64,000 nt of DNA, taken from assembly GCA_016177845.1 (NCBI GenBank), contig JACOUO010000014.1, positions 62,001 through 126,000 of the forward strand, read 5' to 3'. Made by a program: the position numbers and the translations under genes. Below the pieces are notes generated by a model. The model did not search any database, was not told where the DNA came from, and worked only from the letters and a program-made list of their open reading frames with translations. This stretch comes from Deltaproteobacteria bacterium. Its GTDB lineage: Bacteria; Desulfobacterota; GWC2-55-46. Below are positions 17,721 through 25,981 of this stretch, piece by piece; the stretch's first letter is position 1, and the number at the start of each line of letters is the position of its first letter.

Positions 17721-17859
17721 TAAGGAACCTCTGATTAATTCATTGAGTAGTCTTTGCGAGCGCAGCGAAGCAATCTCGTTTTCAGGTAAATCAAGCAGTT
17801 AGAGATTGCTTTGTCGTTTCACTTCTCGCCAGAAACGAGAATTAATCAGAGCTTCCTTT
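17721..17859. repeat. MITE-like element with terminal and internal inverted repeats
   Basis: Terminal arms AAGGAACCTCTGATTAATTC and GAATTAATCAGAGCTTCCTT are inverted with one mismatch. Inside, GCGAAGCAATCTCG faces AGAGATTGCTTTG. The internal motif belongs to the GCGAAGCAATCTC family dispersed elsewhere in this window. About 139 bases, able to fold into one long hairpin, no coding capacity; located between lptM-like and lysA genes. Confidence 0.75.
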
Positions 17860-17867
17860 AATAAAAA

Positions 17868-18023
17868 CTATTTTACAGGCTCTGCTGTCCCTGATGCGCC
17901 GGTTGCAGATTCTATGTGCGGCTCATCAGGCGGCTCGGGCGGGCCTTTTTTGCCGCAGCCTGCGTTTACCAGCACAACTGCGCAAAGAAGCGTTATCAGC
18001 AAGAGCGAAAACTTCTTTTTCAT
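17868..18023 (-). CDS. LptM-like (YifL family) small lipoprotein
   Basis: 51-residue protein read on the minus strand: a charged MKKK start, a hydrophobic signal segment, a lipobox-like VNAGC with the lipidated Cys near residue 23, then GKKGPPEPPDEP and a short polar tail ending EPVK. The C-G-K-K-G-P signature and its place beside lysA/argH match the LptM (formerly YifL) lipoprotein, a helper of LptD oxidation and assembly in E. coli. Asn at the -3 lipobox position is atypical. The ATG comes one base after the argH stop, so translation is probably coupled. Confidence 0.75.
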   Translation of the reverse strand: MKKKFSLLLITLLCAVVLVNAGCGKKGPPEPPDEPHIESATGASGTAEPVK

Positions 18024-18024
18024 C

Positions 18025-19416
18025 TCAGCAGCACCCGCACTGCTCAAATTCTTTCTTTACCTCTTCAAGGCGTTTCTTGACTGTCTCAAGGGCAGTGCCG
18101 CCGTATATCTTCCTTGTGTTCAAAGAGTTCTTTATCGAGACCGTTTTTTTTATGTCAGCCTCAAAGAGCTTTGAGAACTTCTGCCACTCATCAAGCTCAA
18201 GTTCCTCAAGGGTCTTGTTATTCTCAACACAGTAAGCAACCGCGCTCCCTACGGCATGGTGCGCCTCACGGAAGGGAAGCCCTTTTTTGGTGAGGTAATC
18301 TGCGGCGTCAGTTGCGTTAAGGAAGCCCGCGCCCGTTGCCTTGAACATGGCATCACTTTTTACACGCATGGTCTTAAGCATGGGGCCGTAGACTTTAAGT
18401 ATTACCTTTACGGTATCAATGGTGTCGAACAGAGGCTCTTTGTCCTCCTGCATGTCTTTGTTATACGCAAGCGGCAGCGATTTCATTGTGGTCAAAAGAG
18501 ACATAAGGTTTCCGTACACCCGTCCGGTTTTGCCCCTTGCAAGCTCGGCAACATCCGGGTTTTTCTTCTGCGGCATGATGGAAGAGCCTGTTGAGAACGC
18601 GTCAGACAGTTCTATGAAAGCGAATTCCTGTGATGACCAGAGTATTATCTCTTCTGATAGCCTTGAGAAGTGCATCATCAGGATAGAAGCGGCGGATATG
18701 AACTCAATGGCAAAATCCCTGTCGCTTACGCTGTCAAGGCTGTTTGCGGTTATCTCTGAAAAATTGAGCGCCTTTGCCGTAAGTTTCCTGTCCAGTTTAT
18801 ACGGGCTTCCTGCCAATGCGCCTGCGCCAAGCGGCATGGCGTCCATCCTGATAAGGCAATCGACAAGCCTGCCTGTGTCTCTCTGGAACATTTCGTAGTA
18901 GGCAAGCAGGTGATGGCTCAACAATACCGGCTGCGCCCTCTGCAGGTGCGTGTAGCCCGGCATTATGCAGTCAATGTGCTTCTCGGCGACTTCGACAAGG
19001 GCCTTTTTGAAATCATGTATAAGGTCGAGTATGGCAAATATCTCTTCCCTCAGATAAAGCCTTATATCAAGGGCAACCTGGTCGTTGCGGCTCCTGCCTG
19101 TGTGGAGCTTTCCTCCAAGCGGGCCGACAAGCTCAGTTAGCCTCATCTCAACCGCCATATGGATATCTTCCATGGCAGAGGTGAACTCTATTTTGCCTTC
19201 CGATATTTCCTTCTCAACGGTCTTAAGGCCTTTTATAATCTTTTTTGATTCGCTCTCGGTAAGGATGCCTGCTTTTACAAGCGTCTGCGCATGGGCGATT
19301 GAGCCCTGTATGTCATGCCTGTAGAGCCTCTTGTCAAATGAAATGGAGGCATTAAATTCCTCCACGAGCTTATCCGTGCCTTCTTTAAACCGTCCTGACC
19401 AAGCCTTGTTCTTCAT
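18025..19416 (-). CDS. argH: Argininosuccinate lyase
   Basis: Cleaves argininosuccinate to arginine and fumarate. N-terminal AWSGRFKEGTD, TGRSRNDQVALD near residue 107, and the superfamily signature GSSIMPQKKNPD near 277 that carries the mobile catalytic loop. 463 aa is standard. The C-terminus ends in two Cys residues. Only 2 bases separate it from the upstream deoxyhypusine-synthase-like gene; the lptM-like gene follows by 1 base. Confidence 0.97.
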   Translation of the reverse strand: MKNKAWSGRFKEGTDKLVEEFNASISFDKRLYRHDIQGSIAHAQTLVKAGILTESESKKIIKGLKTVEKEISEGKIEFTSAMEDIHMAVEMRLTELVGPLGGKLHTGRSRNDQVALDIRLYLREEIFAILDLIHDFKKALVEVAEKHIDCIMPGYTHLQRAQPVLLSHHLLAYYEMFQRDTGRLVDCLIRMDAMPLGAGALAGSPYKLDRKLTAKALNFSEITANSLDSVSDRDFAIEFISAASILMMHFSRLSEEIILWSSQEFAFIELSDAFSTGSSIMPQKKNPDVAELARGKTGRVYGNLMSLLTTMKSLPLAYNKDMQEDKEPLFDTIDTVKVILKVYGPMLKTMRVKSDAMFKATGAGFLNATDAADYLTKKGLPFREAHHAVGSAVAYCVENNKTLEELELDEWQKFSKLFEADIKKTVSIKNSLNTRKIYGGTALETVKKRLEEVKKEFEQCGCC

Positions 19417-19418
19417 GA

Positions 19419-20357
19419 TTATTTCTCTAACCCTTCCATAATCGCCGCGTAAAGGAGCGGCACCATTATCTCGTGATGCCCTGTAAGCCTGTAGCCTGCG
19501 CCCCCTCCGAGGGTGGGCCTCCTGACTACATTTGTAAGCGGCCTATAGTGCTGTATGAAATCCATATTCACTGTTGAAAAATTAATTACCTCATGCCCCA
19601 GATTGCGAACAAGGGTAAGGGCTTTTAAAAATACCTCAGGCAGTATTACCGCGGAGCCGATATTTATATAAACGCCTTTCTCAAGGGTTGATACAACGGA
19701 TGCGAATAGCTGAAAATCTTTTATAGAGGCTTCGCCTGTAGCCGCGCCGCTCATGTGCGGGTGTATGTGCAGAATATCTGTGCCAAGCGCGACATGCACT
19801 GTTACTGGTATGTCGAGCCTTGCGCCCGCGGCCAGTATGCTCTTATTCTTATGGGGGAATCTTGATTTGTTTATCATCTCCCCGACAGCCCTGCCAAGCC
19901 CTGATTTTGAGCCGTTCTTTATTGCCTTATTAAGGAGGCGCCCTGTCTCCTCAGCCATGCCGAATGCGCCTGCTCCAAGCTCTTTGTCAACATCTTCAGA
20001 GGTGCATCCTGCGTAGGCTGTCTCAAAGTCATGGACAACGCACGCCCCGTTCATGGATACCGAGTTGATGATGCCTCTTTCCATCATGTCGATGATAAGG
20101 GGGCCGAGCCCGACCTTGATCACATGGGCGCCCATGCCGAGGGCAATCGTCTTGCCGCCCTTGTGGGCTGTGATGATGGCCTTTGCGACAGACTTTAGGT
20201 CTTTTGCCGCCAGAATGTCAGGCAGGGTATTTAAAAAATCCATGAAGCTTCCGCCGGGCTTTGGAATGCCCGCGAAGTCTTCTACTTTTACCTTGCTCTG
20301 TCTATCCTTGATTGAATAGGTCTTGATGCCTTTGGAAGAGAGGGGTTTGAACTTCAT
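19419..20357 (-). CDS. Deoxyhypusine-synthase-like protein of unknown role
   Basis: 312-residue protein. The N-terminal half carries GMGAHVIKVGLGPLIIDMMERG followed by a NGACVVHDFE segment, resembling the NAD-binding fold of deoxyhypusine synthase (where a tGAxLvHD motif follows). The usual active-site GGGxPKHH-type lysine motif is replaced by LGGGAGYRLTGHHE, with no lysine, so classic spermidine-dependent chemistry is doubtful. HIHPHMSGAATGE near residue 205 may be another functional site. Tightly placed between gmhA and argH. The family call is from pattern memory only; a distinct DHS-fold family is likely. Confidence 0.5.
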   Translation of the reverse strand: MKFKPLSSKGIKTYSIKDRQSKVKVEDFAGIPKPGGSFMDFLNTLPDILAAKDLKSVAKAIITAHKGGKTIALGMGAHVIKVGLGPLIIDMMERGIINSVSMNGACVVHDFETAYAGCTSEDVDKELGAGAFGMAEETGRLLNKAIKNGSKSGLGRAVGEMINKSRFPHKNKSILAAGARLDIPVTVHVALGTDILHIHPHMSGAATGEASIKDFQLFASVVSTLEKGVYINIGSAVILPEVFLKALTLVRNLGHEVINFSTVNMDFIQHYRPLTNVVRRPTLGGGAGYRLTGHHEIMVPLLYAAIMEGLEK

Positions 20358-20384
20358 CCGTTGCGTCTGGTCCTTTTAAGGTTA

Positions 20385-20999
20385 TCAGCTCTTCTGGAGT
20401 TCGGCGTTTTTTTCTAACTTAAGGCCGACCTGAAAGAGCATATGGTCTACAAGCTCGCAGAGGATATGGCACACTGTAATGTGCACCTCCTGTATCCTCG
20501 CGGTTGTCTTGAAGTCAACATTTAAAAGTATATCGGTCTTATCAGCCATAAGGCCGCCGCCCTTGCCGGTAAGGCCGACTGTCTTCATCCCGATTGCCTT
20601 GGCAGCTTCTATTGCCTTTAAGATGTTGGGCGAATTCCCGCTGGTTGAGATGGCAAGCAGCACATCGGACTCTTTCCCGAGCGCCCTGACCTGCTTTGAG
20701 AATATCTGGTCAAATGAGTAATCATTGCCGATGCTTGTGATATTTGAAGTATCGGTAGTAAGAGCGAGCGCCGGAAGAGGAGGCCTTTCAATCTCAAACC
20801 TGTTTACGAATTCAGCCGCAAGGTGCTGGGCGTCAGCTGCCGAGCCCCCGTTGCCTGCTATGATGAGCTTGCCCCCTGCCTTGAAGGACTCTACTATTAT
20901 CTCCGCTGTCTGGACAATCAGAGCAGTGTTTTTTTTGTTAAAAAACTTCTCTTTTGCCTTGATGCTGTCTTTCGATGATTTAAGGACTATCTCTTCCAT
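20385..20999 (-). CDS. gmhA: Phosphoheptose isomerase (sedoheptulose-7-phosphate isomerase)
   Basis: Makes D-glycero-D-manno-heptose-7-phosphate, first step toward LPS core heptose. SIS-domain protein of 204 aa with GNGGSAADAQHLAAEF near residue 50, ISTSGNSPNIL near 118 and IQEVHITVCHILCE near 168, where the Glu/His residues suit GmhA zinc and substrate sites. DiaA is a paralogous alternative but the motifs fit GmhA better. It heads the argH/lysA operon. Confidence 0.88.
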   Translation of the reverse strand: MEEIVLKSSKDSIKAKEKFFNKKNTALIVQTAEIIVESFKAGGKLIIAGNGGSAADAQHLAAEFVNRFEIERPPLPALALTTDTSNITSIGNDYSFDQIFSKQVRALGKESDVLLAISTSGNSPNILKAIEAAKAIGMKTVGLTGKGGGLMADKTDILLNVDFKTTARIQEVHITVCHILCELVDHMLFQVGLKLEKNAELQKS

Positions 21000-21168
21000 G
21001 GACTTCTCTTCTAAAGGGTTATTTGAACTACATTATTCAGAGCTTATGATAATATCTTCTGTAAAATAGGGTGTCAAGGACTTTCGGCGGCATAAGCGTA
21101 TGAATAGATTAAAAAAACAGGTCGGAAGAGCCTGAGGGTGGAAGAGGGTTTCTGGGGCGAGTTTTTTA

Positions 21169-21198
21169 TAGCCCTCTCCCGTTTCAGGGAGAGGGCTA
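21169..21198. repeat. Perfect 12-bp hairpin (TAGCCCTCTCCC / GGGAGAGGGCTA)
   Basis: Six-base loop GTTTCA. The only T run lies 5' of the stem on the plus strand, so it is not a normal terminator for the minus-strand aminopeptidase gene. The sequence belongs to the CCCTCTCCC intergenic repeat class. Confidence 0.6.
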
Positions 21199-21209
21199 CG
21201 AACCGCTTG

Positions 21210-22280
21210 TCAGATGAGGAATTTACCATTTTTCTGTATCGCTTTTCCGTCTAAATAGATTGCACCATTTTTTCTCAAATCTTTTATCATATCCCAGTGT
21301 ATCGCGGATATGTTCTTTCCTCCCGCTTGTTCATAAGACCTGCCCACGGCAAGGTGTACGGTGCCGCCTATCTTTTCATCAAAGAGTATATCCTTTGAGA
21401 ACTGCTGGATCCCGTAATTTACCCCTATTCCCAATTCCCCAAGAAACCTTGCACCCTTATCGGTATCAAGCATTGTCAGAAGGAATTTTTCATTTTTATC
21501 GGCCTTTGCCTCAACGACCTTGCCTTTACTGAACTTAAGCCTTATGCCCGTGACCTCGCGGCCCTGATAGATTGCAGGCATTTCATAAAAAATATGGCCT
21601 TCGGCAGAGTCCTCGACAGGTGAAAGGAACACCTCTCCGTCAGGCATGTTCCTCTCCCCGTAGCAGGGGATTGCCTTTCTGCCCTTTATGCTGAGTTTTA
21701 AGTCTGTGTCCTTGCCGACAAGATGCACCTCGTTTGCCTTATCGAGCACATTCTTAAGCTTCATCTCCTTCTGCTTGACCTTTTTCCAGTCAACATTGGT
21801 CGCGCCGTATAAAAAGTCCTCGTATTCCTCAAGGCTCATGTCAGCTTCCTGCGCAAGCGCGTTTGTGGGGAAGTTGCACAGAATCCAGCGTTTGTTGTTT
21901 ACTATCTCTTCGCTGATGGGCCTTACTACCTTGCTCCTCTCAGCTATGATCTTCGGGTCTATATTGGACATGGCCTTTTTATTTGCCGCTGCCCTGATGG
22001 TGACGAAGCAGTCGATGTTTTTTGCCTCGAACATTTTTATCTTAGGGAAGTTGGCTATCTGCTCTTTTGTGGCGTGCGCATAATAGATATTTGAAGTCTC
22101 TTCAAAATTAATGCTGGTCATCGGGTGAGCGCCTGCCCTCATTACCTCTTTATAGACCTCAAGCACGAGCGGCTTGGCAAGCTCGGATGAGGCGCTTATA
22201 AGGACTGTTTCCCCCTTTTTTACGCTAATGGAATGATGGACAAGGATTGAGGCAAGCTTTTTAATGCGCGGGTCTGCCAT
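21210..22280 (-). CDS. M29-family aminopeptidase (AmpS/aminopeptidase T type)
   Basis: Co/Zn-dependent leucyl-type aminopeptidase. 356 aa: N-terminal KKGETVLISAS segment; the metal-binding C-terminal half contains GRKAIPCYGERNMPDGEVFLSPVE near residue 205, EGHIFYEMPAIY near 232, a Glu-rich NEKFLLT helix, LGELGIGVN near 280, DEKIGGTVHLAVGRSY near 300 and HWDMI near 327. All M29 landmarks (Glu, Glu, His, Tyr, His, Asp) appear present. Last gene of the minus-strand set beginning with the NFACT gene. Confidence 0.9.
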   Translation of the reverse strand: MADPRIKKLASILVHHSISVKKGETVLISASSELAKPLVLEVYKEVMRAGAHPMTSINFEETSNIYYAHATKEQIANFPKIKMFEAKNIDCFVTIRAAANKKAMSNIDPKIIAERSKVVRPISEEIVNNKRWILCNFPTNALAQEADMSLEEYEDFLYGATNVDWKKVKQKEMKLKNVLDKANEVHLVGKDTDLKLSIKGRKAIPCYGERNMPDGEVFLSPVEDSAEGHIFYEMPAIYQGREVTGIRLKFSKGKVVEAKADKNEKFLLTMLDTDKGARFLGELGIGVNYGIQQFSKDILFDEKIGGTVHLAVGRSYEQAGGKNISAIHWDMIKDLRKNGAIYLDGKAIQKNGKFLI

Positions 22281-22323
22281 AGAACCTCCGTTTTAGGAAT
22301 TTTTTATCAGCTTTATCAGCAAA

Positions 22324-22563
22324 TCAGCTCAGGCTGTACTTTTCAATCAAGAGCCTCTTGAACCTCGGCCCGTACACAAGGTCAAACACATCACCTTTTC
22401 CGGGGAAGAGGGTCAAGGCATAATTCCTTACTCCCTCAACATGCCTCTGTGCGTCTTCAAGGCCCATGTCGCTGTCTATGATAAGGTACATGGTGAGGTC
22501 TACCATACGTCTTAAGTACCTTATCCTTTTGTCTTCGTCTTTTATCTGTTCCTGTGTAGGCAT
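22324..22563 (-). CDS. Conserved-looking small protein of unknown function
   Basis: 79 residues from the ATG at 22563, which has TAGGG six bases upstream; a TTG at 22584 overlapping the previous stop would add seven residues and is less convincing. Soluble, helical and charged, with MVDLTMYLIIDSDMGLEDAQRH and a C-terminal FDLVYGPRFKRLL segment. No known motif recognised. It is 17 bases after the YhcC-type gene and 43 before the aminopeptidase gene, so it is part of that operon. Confidence 0.7.
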   Translation of the reverse strand: MPTQEQIKDEDKRIRYLRRMVDLTMYLIIDSDMGLEDAQRHVEGVRNYALTLFPGKGDVFDLVYGPRFKRLLIEKYSLS

Positions 22564-22580
22564 AAAGCACCCTACATTAA

Positions 22581-23492
22581 TCAATGGTTATTTGCGCCCT
22601 GAAAGGTATTCTTAGCTTTCAGTATCTCAGTTATCTTATCCATTATAATGAATTTATTCGCGCCCCACTTCGGGGCGACGATGAACTGCTTTGGGGCATC
22701 CCCGCTAAGCCTGTGAATGATCGTTGTTTTCGGCAGCATCTCAAGACATTCTACCATGAGATTTGCGTATTCTTCAAGTTCGAGCAGCCTTACTTTGCCC
22801 TCATTGTAAAGCTCTTCAAGGCGTGTTCCCTTTATTACCTGAAGCTGATGGAACTTGATGCCCCACACATTTAATTCTGCCAGAAATTTTATTGTTTTAA
22901 ATACGGACTGCCTGTCTTCATGCGGAAGTCCGATTATTACATGGGCGCAGGTGTCTATCCCCCTTGCCTTGGCCTTTGTAATCGCCTCTTCAAAATCCTT
23001 TGCCGTATGCCCCCTGTTTATATATGCAAGTGTAGAGTCGTTTGCCGACTGAAGCCCAAGCTCAAGCCAGACATATCTCTCCTTCTTAAGCCTCTCTATA
23101 AGGTCAAGCACACTGTCATCTACGCAGTCAGGCCTTGTTGAGATGGCTATGCCGACCACATCAGGGTGCAGGGCTTGCCTGTAGAGCTTCTCAAGATATT
23201 CTGCAGGGGCGTGCGTGTTGGTATTTATCTGGAAGTAGGCAATGAACTTTTGAGCCTTATGCCTTTTTCTTACCTTCTCGATGCCTGCCGCAAGCTGGCT
23301 TTTTATATCGACATCTCCCGAATACTCTTTAGGCATGAGCGTAGAAGATTCGCAGTAGATGCAGCCGCCAACGCCTTTTGTGCCGTCCCTGTTTGGGCAG
23401 GTAAAGCCTGCGTTAAGGGTCACTTTAAAGACCTTGCAGCCGAACTTCTCTTTTAGGAAATCCGATAGGGTATTGTATGGTTTGGTAATCAA
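22581..23492 (-). CDS. Radical SAM protein, YhcC family (TIGR01212-like)
   Basis: 303-residue iron-sulfur enzyme with the extended YhcC cluster motif TCPNRDGTKGVGGCIYC near residue 35. Followed by QKFIAYFQINTNTHAP, a GIAISTRPDCVDD segment and LELGLQSANDSTL, with HVIIGLPHEDR near 190. The reaction is unknown. The TTG at 23492 is preferred because it overlaps the stop of the upstream gene (TTGA) and has AGG about 7 bases upstream; the ATG at 23531 would force a 43-base overlap. Confidence 0.88.
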   Translation of the reverse strand: MITKPYNTLSDFLKEKFGCKVFKVTLNAGFTCPNRDGTKGVGGCIYCESSTLMPKEYSGDVDIKSQLAAGIEKVRKRHKAQKFIAYFQINTNTHAPAEYLEKLYRQALHPDVVGIAISTRPDCVDDSVLDLIERLKKERYVWLELGLQSANDSTLAYINRGHTAKDFEEAITKAKARGIDTCAHVIIGLPHEDRQSVFKTIKFLAELNVWGIKFHQLQVIKGTRLEELYNEGKVRLLELEEYANLMVECLEMLPKTTIIHRLSGDAPKQFIVAPKWGANKFIIMDKITEILKAKNTFQGANNH

Positions 23493-23956
23493 TGCAGTGC
23501 CTGGTTTGTCCGAAGCAGTTCCGCTGACCATGACGAGAGACGAGTGGAGCCCTGCATTGCAAAGCCCCTTGCCCTGTAATTAATGTCACTTATTCTAAGG
23601 AGATATTCAGCCCCGCTGAACTCATTATTCTCAGATGTGAAGGTCGATATGATGGAGTCATCGACAACTACAAACTTCCCGAAGAGCTTTCCGAGGGAAG
23701 GGTTATGGGACTCCCATACGGTAGAGAGCTTTCCGCTCTCAAACGGAGTTATCCTGTAATTGTTCTGCAGCTCTATTGCCTTTCCATCAGGCATAAGGAG
23801 TTTCATGTAACCCTTATTGAGCCACAGCCCCTCAGTGTGCATGATGCGGTTACTGCCTTCAACAGGGATTGCATTATTATCTTTGTCAATGAATGTGCCT
23901 GCGGCTACCCAAAGCCCGTCCTGAAAAAGAAAGGTGTGATCGATATTCAAGCTCAT
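23489..23956 (-). CDS. Unknown 155-residue beta-rich protein
   Basis: No family recognised. Alternating hydrophobic pattern with GLWVAAGTFID, MHTEGLWLNKGY and SGAEYLLRISDINYRARGFAMQGS suggests a beta barrel or lipocalin-like sandwich. No signal peptide, so cytoplasmic. Its start overlaps the NFACT gene by 4 bases (ATGA) and its stop overlaps the preferred yhcC-type start, so expression is coupled on both sides. Possible link to ribosome-associated functions only through neighbours. Confidence 0.75.
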   Translation of the reverse strand: MSLNIDHTFLFQDGLWVAAGTFIDKDNNAIPVEGSNRIMHTEGLWLNKGYMKLLMPDGKAIELQNNYRITPFESGKLSTVWESHNPSLGKLFGKFVVVDDSIISTFTSENNEFSGAEYLLRISDINYRARGFAMQGSTRLSSWSAELLRTNQALH

Positions 23957-25395
23957 TCCATCCCCTTTGGCCTTACCAGTATGCTCTTATGCTCTTTGAC
24001 AGTCACCATGCCGGGTTTTGCGCCTTTGGGCTTTCTTACATGCTTTGCCTCTGCGTAGATGACCTCAACCTTGCCTGCGTTCTGCGCCTTGCTGTGCCAT
24101 GCGGCAAGGGCTGCTGCCTCTTCAATGGTCTTTTTAGTCAGCTCCTTGGCCCTGCCGGCAACCTTTATCAGCACATGGGAACCGGGCATATGAGCTATAT
24201 GGAACCAGATGTCCTCATTTGCGGCATGCCTCTGGACAATCATGTCGTTGCCTGCCCCGCTTTTTCCGCACAGTATCTCAAAGCCCTCTGATGAGGTATA
24301 TCTTCTTATGGGCTCTGCTTTTTTCTCTTCTTCCTTTATATGGCCGGCCTCTTCAGGCATTTTCTTTACATACCCTCCCTTTGCAAGCTCATCTTCTATA
24401 AGCCTTAAGTCCTCTCTGTTCCTTGCGGCCTCTATCTCATAGAGCACATTCCCCATATACTCGATGTCTGTCTCGACCTGCGGTATCCTGTCCTTTAAAA
24501 GATTAAGCGCTGTTTTTGCCTTTTTCGACCTCTTGAAGTACTTCTCGGCATTTTCTTTTGGGGAGAGCTTTTCATCGAGGGCGACTTTTACCTTCTCAGG
24601 AGGGTAAACCGTATAGTCATCCAGCTCTACCTCCTTCATCCCCCTCTTCATCTTATTAAGATTATATATAAGGATATCTCCAAGCTTTGAGAACTCCCGT
24701 TCCCTTTCAGCCCTGTCTTTATCGCCATTCAGGTTGAGAAGCTTCTTTTTTAACTTCTTTTCAGCATCAAGCGCAACCCTTCTGAAGCGGTTCCTCTCGG
24801 ATATGAACTCTTCTTCTTTTATAAAGGAAGAGTAATAGGCATCAGTAGCCTCATTCCATGTAATGTAAGGCTCTTTTGGGAACTCCTCTTGCCTGAAAGC
24901 CTCTTTATGCGGGGGAAGGGGCTCTAAGACAACACCCGGCATAACTACCCTTAAAGACCCATCAGGAGGAAAATACCGAATCGCATCGAGAACGATGCCC
25001 GACTCATCCACTAATATAATGTTGCTCGATTTGCCGGTAAGCTCAGCGATAAGAGTGAATTTTTCAATGATTTCATCGTGTTTCCTGGCAAGGGCGACTT
25101 CCAATACCCTTTCATCATCCTTTTGCCTGAACTCCTCGATGCGGGCATTCGTTATCCTGCTCCTTAAATAAGCGCAGAAGCGAAGAGGCGAGGGAGGGTT
25201 ATAAAAAACCGCCTCAGTAAGATGGATTCTCGGATATTTATGGTGGGCTGAGATAATAAGCCTTTCTTCTCTGCCCCTTGCGAATATCCTTAGAATGATA
25301 TTTCTCTCATCGCTCTGGTGGATTTTGGAGATGATGCTGCCTGAGAGCAACTCATTCAGTTCAGAGATTATATCCTTAAGAAGTTTCGGGCTCAT
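23953..25395 (-). CDS. NFACT-family RNA-binding protein (RqcH/FbpA-like)
   Basis: 480 residues with the NFACT-N domain (about 1-200; IHQSDERNIILRIF, HLTEAVFYNPPSPLRFC), a charged coiled-coil middle (about 200-335), and a C-terminal NFACT-R domain with NDMIVQRHAANEDIWFHI, MPGSHVLIK and the KHVRKPKGAKPGMVTV end. In Bacillus, RqcH adds alanine tails to stalled peptides on 50S subunits. This protein is shorter than RqcH (about 570 aa) mostly in the coiled-coil region, so activity is not assured. First gene of a five-gene minus-strand operon. Confidence 0.88.
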   Translation of the reverse strand: MSPKLLKDIISELNELLSGSIISKIHQSDERNIILRIFARGREERLIISAHHKYPRIHLTEAVFYNPPSPLRFCAYLRSRITNARIEEFRQKDDERVLEVALARKHDEIIEKFTLIAELTGKSSNIILVDESGIVLDAIRYFPPDGSLRVVMPGVVLEPLPPHKEAFRQEEFPKEPYITWNEATDAYYSSFIKEEEFISERNRFRRVALDAEKKLKKKLLNLNGDKDRAEREREFSKLGDILIYNLNKMKRGMKEVELDDYTVYPPEKVKVALDEKLSPKENAEKYFKRSKKAKTALNLLKDRIPQVETDIEYMGNVLYEIEAARNREDLRLIEDELAKGGYVKKMPEEAGHIKEEEKKAEPIRRYTSSEGFEILCGKSGAGNDMIVQRHAANEDIWFHIAHMPGSHVLIKVAGRAKELTKKTIEEAAALAAWHSKAQNAGKVEVIYAEAKHVRKPKGAKPGMVTVKEHKSILVRPKGME

Positions 25396-25446
25396 AAGTC
25401 AAAAATTATACCACAAAGCCCCTATTTCTACCCGTAAAAACTGTCC

Positions 25447-25475
25447 TTGACAACGGGTAATGATTGTTATACTAT
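25447..25475 (+). promoter_or_regulatory. Promoter for the Tat/FeS/NrfD/cytochrome operon
   Basis: TTGACA, 17-base spacer, TACTAT: the same elements as the tRNA-Thr promoter in this window. Predicted start near 25482, giving a structured leader of about 170 bases. Confidence 0.6.
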
Positions 25476-25507
25476 TTAGGCACACTCAAAGTTACACTTT
25501 TTATATT

Positions 25508-25530
25508 AAAAGGGCGATACGCCCTTTTTT
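25508..25530 (+). terminator. Intrinsic terminator inside the redox operon leader
   Basis: AAAAGGGC / GCCCTTTT stem, GATAC loop, ending in six T residues. No plus-strand gene lies upstream, so it can act only on transcripts begun at the promoter at 25447. Two more hairpins follow: TAGCC / GGCTA at 25564-25576 and GCGGG / CCCGC at 25578-25594 with a T run. This suggests attenuation. Confidence 0.7.
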
Positions 25531-25651
25531 GAAAGTCCTATCTTCTCTATGGCCGGAGGGCTGTAGCCTTCGGCTAAGCGGGTTAAAACCCCGCAATCGT
25601 TTTTCATTCAAAAATTCCATTTTCTGCTGGTTTATAGACCGGAGGTAAAGC

Positions 25652-25963
25652 ATGTCAGATAAGAAAGCTCCAGAAAGCCTCGATACAATAAAGGACGGAG
25701 TTGAGAATAAGGTCAAAAAGCATGTCTCAAGGAGGAGCTTCTTCAAGAAAGCCCTCGTTACCACTGTAGCGGTGACAGCTACCGCGGGACTTGCAAAAAA
25801 GGCCTCAACCCTCATACCCACTGAAAATTTTGAGAAACTCTATTTAAACGATGTGCTTCCCGGAGACATTGAGCTTGCCAAAAGGCAGTATGTCCTGATG
25901 ACAGAACAGGAAAAGGCGGCTCTTGTCAGGGATTTGGAATCAAATTATAAAAATAAAGCCTGA
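25652..25963 (+). CDS. Small Tat-signal protein preceding the FeS subunit
   Basis: 103 residues with a long charged N-region, a twin-arginine motif SRRSFFKKA near residues 26-34 and a hydrophobic stretch TTVAVTATAGLA. The mature part is about 55 residues, without cysteines. Its C-terminus has YVLMTEQEKAALVRDLESNY, closely matching the YRLMTDEEKKDAIERLEKRY segment just after the signal of the next protein. GGAGG ribosome site. It is probably a periplasmic accessory or structural subunit of the FeS/NrfD complex (inference). Confidence 0.8.
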   Translation: MSDKKAPESLDTIKDGVENKVKKHVSRRSFFKKALVTTVAVTATAGLAKKASTLIPTENFEKLYLNDVLPGDIELAKRQYVLMTEQEKAALVRDLESNYKNKA

Positions 25964-25981
25964 TAAAGCAGGGGGCTAACT

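Noticed and set aside
21169-21198. Terminator of the M29 aminopeptidase gene
   Set aside because: The stem is perfect but no T run follows it on the minus strand; it is listed as a repeat hairpin.
25480-25651. c-di-GMP riboswitch in the redox operon leader
   Set aside because: Hairpins are present but the conserved GCAAAGC-type core is missing; only generic attenuation is proposed.
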